From positions 1 through 64,000 of the forward strand of contig NZ_VTPY01000001.1 of the NCBI RefSeq assembly GCF_008297955.1: a stretch of DNA of 64,000 nucleotides, written 5' to 3'. Below are positions 8,316 to 16,241 of the stretch, in pieces (position 1 is the first letter of the stretch; each line of letters starts with the position of its first letter). The translations under genes and the position numbers were made by a program. A model generated the notes under the pieces. It saw only the letters and a program-made list of their open reading frames with translations. It was not told the DNA's origin and did no database searches. The stretch is from Billgrantia pellis (GTDB lineage: Bacteria; Pseudomonadota; Gammaproteobacteria; Pseudomonadales; Halomonadaceae).

Positions 8316-9735
8316 AGGCGACTCCCTTGGCCCTGCGTCGGAGGCGTTCGCTGAGCAGCACGGCCGCCACGGTGAGACCGGCGATCAGGCCGATCCAGTA
8401 ACCGTGCACCCCCATCGGAGCCCATAGCCCTGCCAGCCCCTGTGTGCCCAGCCAATGCCCACCGCCCAGGCCGACCAGCCAGTAGGCGAACATGGTGATT
8501 ATCATGATGATCCGGGTATCTTTGTAACCGCGCAGGGCGCCTGCCAGGTTGACTTGCAGCGAATCCGACACCTGGTAGAGCATGGCAAGCAGCACCAGCG
8601 AGAGCGCGAGCCGTTGGACGTCCGTGTCGTGCGTATAAAGTCCGATGACCGGCTCCGCGGTCAGCCAAAGCAGTGCACTGTTGAACAGAGCGATGGCGAG
8701 CGATATCAAGATGCCGTTCCATGCCACCATCCGCGCCCGAGCCGTGTGGCCCTGGCCCAGCGTATTGCCGACCCGTACGGTCAGCGCCATGCTCAGGGCC
8801 AGCGGCAGCATGAACAGGAGCGAGGTGTAGTTCAGGGCGACCTGGTGCGCAGCCACCGTCACCTCGCCGAGGCTGGCGATGAACAGCGAGATCAAGGTGA
8901 AGAGAGTGACCTCGACGAAGATCGCCACGCCGATCGGTACGCCGACGTAGAGCAGCTCACCGATCATGCGCCAGTGCGGCGGAGTCGGCGAGTGCCACAG
9001 GGCCACGCCGCGGTAGGCTCGGGAGCGGCGGGTGTAGAGAATCATCGCCAGGCACATGGACCACATGGACAGCGCGGTGGCCACGCCACAGCCAAGGGCT
9101 CCTAGGGCCGGAAGGGACTGCACCCAGGCCGGCAACCCGTCACCGAACGCTCCGGTCAAGCCCGCACCACCATAGATCAGCACGAAATTGCTGGGGATGT
9201 TCACACCAAGCCCTACCAAGCTGATCCACAGCGATGGACGAGTGTGATTCATGCCGTCGGAAAAGGCGCGTAGCGCCTGGAACAGGGCCACTCCCGGCAT
9301 GCCGAAGGCCACGGCGGCGAGGTAGGCGGCAGAGCGCACAGCGACGTCGGGGGGAACGTCCATCAGGCGGAAGATGGGCGTCACCATGACCCACAGCAAC
9401 AGGGCGGCGACGATGCCGAGCGCTACGGCCACCCATAGCGCCTGGTGCACATTGGGGCGGATGCGCTCGGTTGCGCCAGCGCCCAGCAACTGGGCCACGA
9501 TGGGCGTGAGCCCCATCAGCGTGCCGGTCATGAACAGCATCAGCGGCAACCAGAGACTGGACCCTACCGAGACGGCGGCCAGGTCGGTGGCGCTGACCCG
9601 TCCGGTCATCATGATGTCGACGACGCTCATGCCGGCCTGCGCCAACTGGGCGCCACAGATCGGCAAGGTCAGACGGATCAGTGGCCGCGTCTCCGTGCGG
9701 CTGATGCTCAGCAGGTCAGAAAGGAACGAGGCCAA
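8287..9735 (-). CDS. MATE-family multidrug/cation antiporter
   Basis: This 482-residue inner-membrane protein has about 12 hydrophobic segments and the two-repeat pattern of MATE exporters. It opens with LIRLTLPICGAQLAQAGMSVVDIMMTGRVSATDLAAVSVG, and FEALRAFSDGMNHTRPS-type loops and VAAHQVALNYTSLLFMLPLALSMALTVRVG follow. It resembles NorM-type proteins that expel drugs in exchange for Na+ or H+; the coupling ion cannot be read by eye. The likely start is TTG at 9735, preceded by GGAG at 7-8 bases; no in-frame ATG is suitably placed. It is co-directional with the DUF3080 gene. Confidence 0.92.
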   Translation of the reverse strand: MASFLSDLLSISRTETRPLIRLTLPICGAQLAQAGMSVVDIMMTGRVSATDLAAVSVGSSLWLPLMLFMTGTLMGLTPIVAQLLGAGATERIRPNVHQALWVAVALGIVAALLLWVMVTPIFRLMDVPPDVAVRSAAYLAAVAFGMPGVALFQALRAFSDGMNHTRPSLWISLVGLGVNIPSNFVLIYGGAGLTGAFGDGLPAWVQSLPALGALGCGVATALSMWSMCLAMILYTRRSRAYRGVALWHSPTPPHWRMIGELLYVGVPIGVAIFVEVTLFTLISLFIASLGEVTVAAHQVALNYTSLLFMLPLALSMALTVRVGNTLGQGHTARARMVAWNGILISLAIALFNSALLWLTAEPVIGLYTHDTDVQRLALSLVLLAMLYQVSDSLQVNLAGALRGYKDTRIIMIITMFAYWLVGLGGGHWLGTQGLAGLWAPMGVHGYWIGLIAGLTVAAVLLSERLRRRAKGVAYGKLDVPRS

Positions 9736-9868
9736 GGGTTATGCTCCATGCAGACAGGACACTTCAGCAACGCGCCGAGGGAGCCGGTCATGTTAGCAAT
9801 AACCGGTGGATTTCGCTGCGCGAATGACCTCTTTATACTGGCGCCTTGTCAGCTAACCAGGGGTATCC

Positions 9869-10453
9869 GTGAATCATCGACTCGAAGACGTGATCGCCCT
9901 ATTCGACGGTCTCTTCCAGGCGCGCTACAACACGCGCCTCGTGCGCGGCGGCGATGAACCGCTGTACCGGCCGGCCGATGCCCGCTGTCCTTATCATCGG
10001 GTCATCTTTGCGCGCGGGTTTTATGCCAGCGCCTTGCACGAGATCAGCCATTGGTGCATCGCCGGCAAGCGACGCCGCCGACTCGAGGACTATGGCTATT
10101 GGTACCTTCCCGACGGTCGAGATGCCGAGCAACAGCGACGCTTCGAGGCAGCCGAGGTGGCGCCTCAGGCACTTGAACTGCTGTTCTCGCGCGCCTGTGG
10201 GCTGCGCTTTCATGTCAGCGTCGACAACCTGGGCGGCAGCGTCGAGGTAGATCGTGGGGCTTTCACTGCCCGCGTCGAGGCGCGAGCGGCCCGCTACAAT
10301 CGCGACGGGCTGCCTTCCCGGGCGGCTGCCTTTCGCACCGCTCTGCTGGCCTTTTATACCCATGGCGAGCCACTTTCGCGCGCCGTGAAGGTCGGTCTGG
10401 GCACGTTCGATCAAGCCTGCTCTTCGGATTCCCATGCCTGTCTGCCGAGTTGA
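9869..10453 (+). CDS. epmC: Elongation factor P hydroxylase (EpmC/YfcM family)
   Basis: This 194-residue protein matches YfcM/EpmC, which hydroxylates the beta-lysyl-modified lysine of elongation factor P. The HEISHW motif supplies likely metal ligands His57, Glu58 and His61, followed by CIAGKRRR and the conserved DYGYWYLPDGRD segment. The start is GTG after AGGGG. Its 3' end overlaps the convergent LysR gene by 43 bases. The partner enzymes EpmA and EpmB are not in the window. Confidence 0.9.
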   Translation: MNHRLEDVIALFDGLFQARYNTRLVRGGDEPLYRPADARCPYHRVIFARGFYASALHEISHWCIAGKRRRRLEDYGYWYLPDGRDAEQQRRFEAAEVAPQALELLFSRACGLRFHVSVDNLGGSVEVDRGAFTARVEARAARYNRDGLPSRAAAFRTALLAFYTHGEPLSRAVKVGLGTFDQACSSDSHACLPS

Positions 10454-11262
10454 AGCAACGGCAACAGCGCCGGCATGGCCTGTCGGGTCGAGTAGGCCAC
10501 GCCGATCGTCTGATGAATATCGAGCCCGTCCAGCGAGCGGCACTGCACATCGGGGCGGGCCAGGATCTCGGGCCAGGCCGGCACCAGCGAGGCGCCGACG
10601 CCGGCCGCCACCAACCCCAGGGTATACTCGATGGTGCGCAGCCGCGCGCGGACCTGACAGCGCACTCCGGCGGCATTGAGAACGGTGGCCAACTGCTCCA
10701 TGGCAGCGCAAGGTTGCCGCCAGATGAACGGCAGCTCCTCGAGATCGGCCACGGTCACGGTACGTTTCAGGCCCAACGGATGCCCGCTGGGCAGCGCCAG
10801 GCGATAGCTGTCATGCCAGATCGGCTGAAAGGCCTCGCCCGGTGATACGTCCTGCTCGCCGATGATGCGAGCGTCGCAGCGCTCCTCCGGGTTGACCAGC
10901 GTCAGTGCCAGGCTGTTGCCTTGGGCAATGTATTCCTTGAGCAACGACGTCATGCGATTGGCGCCCAGCGAACGCATCAGCCCCAGGCGCACGGGTGTCG
11001 GCGGTACGGGGGTGTGGAAAATCTGCGTGATGGCATTGATATCCTCGGTGACGCGTCGGGCCAGCGGGTAGAGACGATGGCCCTCCTCGGTCGGGGTGAT
11101 GCCCCGGCGATGGCGCTCAAAGAGCGGGGCGCCCAATCGTTCCTCGAGTTGTGCCAGCGCCGTGGAGATCGAGGGCTGGGCCACGTGGCAGCGCCGGGCG
11201 GCGGCGCTGATCGAGCCGCTTTCGTAGGCGGCGATGAAGTAGCGCAGGCTTCGCACATCCAT
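10411..11262 (-). CDS. LysR-family transcriptional regulator
   Basis: This 283-residue protein has an N-terminal winged HTH (residues 1-60, RSLRYFIAAYESGSISAAARRCHVAQPSIS) and a periplasmic-binding-like effector domain. The N-terminus resembles the Nac/Cbl-type branch. It is divergent from the fused E1 gene at 11364, with 101 bases between starts, so it is the obvious candidate regulator of that two-gene unit. The inverted repeat at 11261-11275 covers its own start codon and fits autoregulation. Confidence 0.9.
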   Translation of the reverse strand: MDVRSLRYFIAAYESGSISAAARRCHVAQPSISTALAQLEERLGAPLFERHRRGITPTEEGHRLYPLARRVTEDINAITQIFHTPVPPTPVRLGLMRSLGANRMTSLLKEYIAQGNSLALTLVNPEERCDARIIGEQDVSPGEAFQPIWHDSYRLALPSGHPLGLKRTVTVADLEELPFIWRQPCAAMEQLATVLNAAGVRCQVRARLRTIEYTLGLVAAGVGASLVPAWPEILARPDVQCRSLDGLDIHQTIGVAYSTRQAMPALLPLLQLGRQAWESEEQA

Positions 11263-11275
11263 AGGGTTGTCCTAT
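11261..11275. promoter_or_regulatory. LysR-type T-N11-A operator overlapping the regulator start
   Basis: ATAGG and CCTAT are perfect inverted arms separated by five bases, which gives both a T-N11-A and an ATA-N9-TAT pattern. It overlaps the start codon of the LysR gene. A second short palindrome, ATATCGATAT (11288-11297), and CGATA-T-TATCG (11292-11302) lie nearby and may extend the site toward the E1 promoter. Confidence 0.6.
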
Positions 11276-11363
11276 AGCTAGGGCAGGATATCGATATTAT
11301 CGCTTTGTCTGTCGGGCACGCTAGGCTGTAACCATTACCTAGACAGCCCCGGGAGCCTGTTCC

Positions 11364-13592
11364 GTGCTCGAACCTCTTCCTCAGGAGCAGCGATTCTTCG
11401 CTGCGCTACGCAGCGGCGACTGGCCCGTACCACAACGGGAGTGGCAGCTCGACGAGGTCGGGCTCACTCCCTCCGGCCTGGCCGAGTTGTTCGAAACCCA
11501 ATTGATGAGTCGACACCTGGACCTGCACGCCCGGCGCCTGCAGGCTCGGGGCGAGGCTTTCTATACCATCGGCAGCGCCGGTCATGAGGGCAACGCGGCC
11601 ATAGCGTGCGCCTTCCGACATACGGATCCCGCCTTCCTGCACTATCGCGATGCCGCTTTCCTGATTCAGCGCAGCCGTGCCGTGCCGGGGCAGACGCCGC
11701 TGTGGGACCTGCTGCTGAGCTTTGCCGCCTCGGCGGAGGATCCGATTTCCGGCGGTCGGCACAAGGTATTGGGGTCGAAGACGCTGCACATACCGCCCCA
11801 GACCAGCACCATCGCCTCGCACCTGCCCAAGGCCGTGGGAGCGAGCTACAGTCTCGGCCTGTGGCGGAGGTTGGGCGGCGCTGGCGAGTGGCCCGTCGAT
11901 AGCGTGGCGATCTGCAGTTTCGGCGACGCTTCGTTCAACCACTCCACCGCACAGGGGGCGCTCAACGCTGCCGGCTGGGCCGCCTACCAGGGGGCGCCGA
12001 TGCCCTTGGTGATGGTGTGCGAGGACAACGGTATCGGCATTTCCACGCCCACGCCGGACGGCTGGATCGAAGCCAACATGCGCTCGCGACCCGGCTTCCA
12101 CTACCTCGCCTGCGACGGTCTCGACCTGCTCGATACCTGGTGGGCGACCAGAGAAGCCGAGCGCATCGCGCGGCGCCGCAAGCAGCCGGTGTTCCTGCAC
12201 ATGCGCTGCGTGCGGCTCTACGGCCATGCTGGCTCCGATGCCCAACAGGCCTATATGACGCCTTCCCGGATCAAGGCCGACGAGGCGCGCGATCCGCTAC
12301 TGGTCACGGCAGGGCTGCTCCAGCGCCATGGGGTGCTCGATGCCGCTGCCATCGAAGCGCTCTACCGCTCGGTGGCCGAGCGGGTCGCGCATGTCGCCGA
12401 GGAGGCGATTCGCCGGCCCAAGCTGAAGGCGGCCGGCGAGGTCATGGCGAGCATCGTGCCGCCGACAAGGCCGGGGCGTGCGCGGCCCTGGCAGGGCGAG
12501 GTGGACGCGACCCCAGCCCCCATGGCCAAGCTGCTCAACCAGGCGCTGCAGCGCTTGATGATCCGCTATCCGCATCTGGTGATGGCGGGTGAGGACATCG
12601 GTCGCAAGGGAGGTGTGTACGGCGTTACCCAGCGCCTGCAGGCGCAGTTCGGGCCGCATCGGGTGATCGACACCCTGCTCGACGAGCAGAGCATCCTCGG
12701 GCTCGGCATCGGCCTGGGGCAGAACGGCTTGGTGCCGATCCTCGAGATCCAGTTCCTGGCCTACCTGCACAACGCCGAGGATCAGCTGCGCGGCGAGGCG
12801 GCCACGCTAAGCTTCTTCTCCAACGGCCAGTACACCAACCCCATGGTGGTGCGCATCGCCGGGCTCGGCTATCAGAAGGGCTTCGGCGGGCATTTCCACA
12901 ACGACAATGCCATCGCCGTGCTGCGCGACATTCCCGGACTGCTGGTGGCCTGCCCATCGAACGCCGCCGACGCCGTGGGCTTGCTGCAGGAGGCCGTGCG
13001 TCTGGCTGACGAGGAGCAGCGCGTGGTGGTAGTGATCGAACCGATCGCGCTCTACCACACCCGCGACCTGTTCGAGGAGGGCGACCAGCGGTGGTGTTTT
13101 GCCGATCCCGGACCCGAGCATCGATTGGGCGTGGGCGAGCTTGGTGTATGGGGCGAGGGGCGTGAGCTTGCCATCGTTACCTACGGCAACGGCGTCTATC
13201 TGTCGCGGCAGGCTGCCGCCAGGTTGGAAGCCGACGGCGTGGCGCTGCGCATCGTCGATCTGCGCTGGCTGACCGCCATCGATCATGACGCCGTGCATCG
13301 CCTGGTCGCCGACTGCGCCCAGATACTGGTCGTCGACGAGTGTCGACGCAACGGTTCGCCCAGCGAGGAACTGATCGCGGGCCTGGTGGAGCGTGGCATG
13401 GCGAGCGACAGGCTGAACCGGATGACCGCCGAGGACAGCTTCATTCCGCTGGGCCGGGCGGCGACCGTGACGTTGCCTTCGGTCGAGTCCATCGTCGAGC
13501 AGGGCCGTTGCCTGACGGTAAGACGAGGGCAGGTCAATGAAATCGCGACACAGATGGCTGGCGCGACATCGGCAAGGAGCAGCGAGGCATGA
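11364..13592 (+). CDS. Fused alpha-beta 2-oxoacid dehydrogenase E1 component (thiamine-diphosphate dependent)
   Basis: This 742-residue protein joins an E1-alpha half (about 40-350) and an E1-beta half (about 385-735). The alpha half has the thiamine-diphosphate motif starting GDAS at Gly187-Asp188 and ending Asn222 (VCEDNG). The beta half has GEDIGRKGGVYGVTQ, the LLDEQSILGLGIGLG segment with the likely cofactor-activating Glu, and HFHNDNAIAVLRDIPGL. It resembles branched-chain or acetoin-type E1 enzymes that decarboxylate a 2-oxoacid and normally hand the acyl group to a lipoylated E2. No E2 or E3 gene is nearby. The start is GTG. The stop overlaps the next gene by four bases. Confidence 0.88.
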   Translation: MLEPLPQEQRFFAALRSGDWPVPQREWQLDEVGLTPSGLAELFETQLMSRHLDLHARRLQARGEAFYTIGSAGHEGNAAIACAFRHTDPAFLHYRDAAFLIQRSRAVPGQTPLWDLLLSFAASAEDPISGGRHKVLGSKTLHIPPQTSTIASHLPKAVGASYSLGLWRRLGGAGEWPVDSVAICSFGDASFNHSTAQGALNAAGWAAYQGAPMPLVMVCEDNGIGISTPTPDGWIEANMRSRPGFHYLACDGLDLLDTWWATREAERIARRRKQPVFLHMRCVRLYGHAGSDAQQAYMTPSRIKADEARDPLLVTAGLLQRHGVLDAAAIEALYRSVAERVAHVAEEAIRRPKLKAAGEVMASIVPPTRPGRARPWQGEVDATPAPMAKLLNQALQRLMIRYPHLVMAGEDIGRKGGVYGVTQRLQAQFGPHRVIDTLLDEQSILGLGIGLGQNGLVPILEIQFLAYLHNAEDQLRGEAATLSFFSNGQYTNPMVVRIAGLGYQKGFGGHFHNDNAIAVLRDIPGLLVACPSNAADAVGLLQEAVRLADEEQRVVVVIEPIALYHTRDLFEEGDQRWCFADPGPEHRLGVGELGVWGEGRELAIVTYGNGVYLSRQAAARLEADGVALRIVDLRWLTAIDHDAVHRLVADCAQILVVDECRRNGSPSEELIAGLVERGMASDRLNRMTAEDSFIPLGRAATVTLPSVESIVEQGRCLTVRRGQVNEIATQMAGATSARSSEA

Positions 13593-14683
13593 GCGCAACG
13601 CGTAATTCTTCTCCCGTTTCTGCAGCACGCGAGAGGCTTCTGGTCGTCTGCCCCGGACGCGGCACCTACAACGCCACCGAATGGGGTATGCTGAATCGCC
13701 TGGCGGGCGGTTGCGACTGGCTGAAACGCTTCGACGCGATGCGCCGCGAGGCCGATATGCCGACCCTTTCCGAATTGGACGGCGAGACGCCTTTCCGCCG
13801 GAGCCTGCACGGGCGGGGCGAGCACGCCTCGCCGCTCATCTATGCCTGCGCCTGGGCCGATCTGCTGGCCATCGACCGTGAGCGCTATGAAATCGTAGCG
13901 GTGACAGGCAACTCCATGGGGTGGTACATCGCCCTGGCGGTGGCCGGTGCGCTGAACTCCGAGGATGCACTACACCTGATTGGCACCATGGGGCTGATGA
14001 TGCAGGAGACCCTGGCCGGCGGGCAGGTCATCTATCCTTGGGTCGATGAATCATGGCGTCCGGACTGGACGCTGCGCCAAGAGCTACTGGCACTGATCGA
14101 GCGTATTCATGGTAGCTCGGGGGCCGAGCTCTATCTCTCGATCGAGCTCGGCGGGATGCTGGTGTTTGGCGGTAACGAGACGGGGTTGGCGCGTCTGGCC
14201 GAGGCGGTGCCGCCACGCGAGCGACTTCCGCTACGACTGCATCAGCACGCCGCCTTCCATACACCGCTGCAGGAGGGGGTAAGGCGGGAGGCGCGCCGCG
14301 AGCTGGCAAGCTTGCCGCTGCACGCGCCCGAGGTGCCGATGATCGACGGCCGTGGTCATGTCTGGACACCCTGGAGCACCGATTCCGAACGGCTGTGGGA
14401 CTACACGCTGGGCGAGCAATTGGTGGCGCCCTATGACTTCACGGCGGCCATTCGGGTCGGTGTACGTGAATTCGCACCGGATCGCATCGTGATCCCTGGC
14501 CCGGGGGCGACCTTGGGTGGTGCCACGGCACAGGTGCTGGTCCAACTCGGCTGGCGAGGCCTGGACAGCAAGGCGGCCTTCCTGGCGCTGCAGGCGCAGG
14601 ATCCGGCACTGTTATGCATGGGAATTCCCGAGCAGCGCGAGCGTCTCGTGCGTGACACCGAAGCGATGCCGCTCGGCGCCTGA
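13589..14683 (+). CDS. Malonyl-CoA:ACP transacylase-like acyltransferase
   Basis: This 364-residue protein has the FabD-like fold signature. An opening CPGRGTYNATEWGML resembles the FPGQGSQ start, the nucleophile motif is GNSMG with Ser109 (usually GHSxG), and a later HQHAAFHTP supplies a candidate catalytic His. A GGMLVFGGNETGL block also fits. Substrate cannot be told; the Arg that selects malonyl groups is not clearly identified. The ATGA overlap with the E1 gene indicates translational coupling, so the two enzymes probably act on one acyl pathway. Confidence 0.8.
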   Translation: MSATRNSSPVSAARERLLVVCPGRGTYNATEWGMLNRLAGGCDWLKRFDAMRREADMPTLSELDGETPFRRSLHGRGEHASPLIYACAWADLLAIDRERYEIVAVTGNSMGWYIALAVAGALNSEDALHLIGTMGLMMQETLAGGQVIYPWVDESWRPDWTLRQELLALIERIHGSSGAELYLSIELGGMLVFGGNETGLARLAEAVPPRERLPLRLHQHAAFHTPLQEGVRREARRELASLPLHAPEVPMIDGRGHVWTPWSTDSERLWDYTLGEQLVAPYDFTAAIRVGVREFAPDRIVIPGPGATLGGATAQVLVQLGWRGLDSKAAFLALQAQDPALLCMGIPEQRERLVRDTEAMPLGA

Positions 14684-14696
14684 GCGCTCCAGGCGT

Positions 14697-15173
14697 TCAG
14701 ATATCACCCAGGCGCTCATGCAGGCGAAGCATTACCTCCACCTCGTGCTCGGGTCGCAGCGGCTCGAGCCCCATCTCACCGAACAGTTCGTTGCGCGCTC
14801 GACGCCACTCGCCCGCGGAGAGGTCGGGATATAGACTGTCAGCGGGAGCCAGCTCGACGAAGGGATCGATGCCATAGGTATCGAAGAGTCGCGCCAGGGC
14901 CGCCTCGTCGCTGCTGACACCGGCAGTGAAGAGAGTGGCATTGAAGTGATCGCTCTCCAGCTCCCGGATCACGTCCAGAGGGCTGGCTCCGAAGCTGTGA
15001 AGCTCCTCCATGCTGTAGCCGTTGAGTTCGTTGAACTCGTCGTCGAGCCAGTCGTCGTCCGGCTGGATCAGCGTGTGCTTGATGCGGCCGTCGGGCAGTA
15101 CCCAGGCGATCGCCAGAGGCAGGTCGCTGTCGTTACCGGTCTCCACGGCGATGAATCCGGGAATATCGGCCAT
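14697..15173 (-). CDS. Hypothetical protein resembling a degenerate DEDD-type exonuclease fold
   Basis: This is a 158-residue protein. Its order of segments (FIAVETG start, LPDGRIKHTLIQP, W-containing helix, DEAALARLFDTYGIDPFVEL near the middle) resembles small RNase-T/DnaQ-like proteins. The first metal-binding position of the usual DxE reads AVE, and a convincing final His-Asp pair is not seen, so nuclease activity is doubtful. The start ATG is one base past the tatD stop, and GGAGT inside the tatD end serves as its ribosome site, so the genes form an operon. Confidence 0.55.
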   Translation of the reverse strand: MADIPGFIAVETGNDSDLPLAIAWVLPDGRIKHTLIQPDDDWLDDEFNELNGYSMEELHSFGASPLDVIRELESDHFNATLFTAGVSSDEAALARLFDTYGIDPFVELAPADSLYPDLSAGEWRRARNELFGEMGLEPLRPEHEVEVMLRLHERLGDI

Positions 15174-15174
15174 A

Positions 15175-16071
15175 TCAAGACTCCTTCAGCTGGGCATGGC
15201 CAGTGTCAATCGCGCCGTCGCCTGCCGGCAGGCGGAAGAAGGCCCGCGCAGTATCGTGGGTGGCGCGGGCAAGGGTGGCGTCGTCATCCCCACGCCAGTG
15301 GGCGATCTCGCGTACGATCCAGGGCAGGAGCGAAGGTTCGTTACGCCTGCCCTTGAGCTTGGCGGGCAAATTGCGCGGCAACAGGTAGGGACAGTCGGTT
15401 TCTACCATCAATCGCTCGAGCGGAATCTCTCCGACCAGCTCGCGTAGATGATGACCGCGCCGCTCGTCGCAGATCCAGCCGGTCAGGCCGATGTGCAGGT
15501 TCAGGTCACGATAGCCGTAGAGCGTATCGCGGTCGGCGGTGAAGCAGTGAATCACTGCGTCGACGATGTCGTCGCGCCAGCTGCGCAGTATCTCACGCAT
15601 GCGTCGTCCGGCGTCGCGTTCGTGAAGGAACAGTGGCTTACCGCTTTCAGCCGCGAGCCCCAACTGAGCTTCGAAGGCGCGCTCCTGTTCGGCCGGCGTC
15701 GAGAAGTTGCGGTTGAAATCGAGGCCGCACTCGCCCACCGCCACCACTTCGGGCAACCGATGCAACTCATGCATGGCCGCAGCCAGCGCGCCATCCCAGT
15801 GGCTGGCATCGTGCGGATGCACACCAGCGGTGGCGAAGAGGCCCGGAAAACGTCGCGCCAGCTCGACCGCCTGCTCGGCGTGGGCGAGGTCGGTACCGGT
15901 GACGATCAGGGCGTCGACGTTGGCGGCTCTCGCACGGGCCAGCACGGCCTCGAGGTCGCGAGCGAAACTGGCGTGGGTCAGGTTGGCCCCGATGTCCACC
16001 AGCGCCGCCGGCGAGCGCCGTTGCAGGGCCTCGGGAAGAAAGTCATCGAAGGTAGCGTCGGTGTCGGCCAA
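15175..16071 (-). CDS. TatD-family metal-dependent deoxyribonuclease
   Basis: This TIM-barrel hydrolase has the TatD family motifs: VDIGANLTH near the start, TAGVHPHDA, VAVGECGLDFNRNFS, LFLHERDAG, VIHCFTAD and VETDCPYLLPR, which supply the His, Glu and Asp metal ligands. Family members have 3'-5' DNase or related activities. The start is uncertain. A TTG at 16071 has AGGAG seven bases upstream, whereas ATG at 16101 and GTG at 16116 lack good ribosome sites. It is co-directional and contiguous with the small exonuclease-like gene. Confidence 0.9.
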   Translation of the reverse strand: MADTDATFDDFLPEALQRRSPAALVDIGANLTHASFARDLEAVLARARAANVDALIVTGTDLAHAEQAVELARRFPGLFATAGVHPHDASHWDGALAAAMHELHRLPEVVAVGECGLDFNRNFSTPAEQERAFEAQLGLAAESGKPLFLHERDAGRRMREILRSWRDDIVDAVIHCFTADRDTLYGYRDLNLHIGLTGWICDERRGHHLRELVGEIPLERLMVETDCPYLLPRNLPAKLKGRRNEPSLLPWIVREIAHWRGDDDATLARATHDTARAFFRLPAGDGAIDTGHAQLKES

Positions 16072-16241
16072 AGGTGCACTCCTGTGCAGATTTACCTGCA
16101 TTGTAACCAAAGCCACGCCGGGCCAGCCATGCGTTACACTAGGAGCCTGCCGGACTTGACGCTGATCCGCTACCCTTGCTTCCTGCGACGGTCGGTCAAA
16201 TTCGGCGGGCCTTTCGCCTGAATGATCAATGAGGAAATTGC

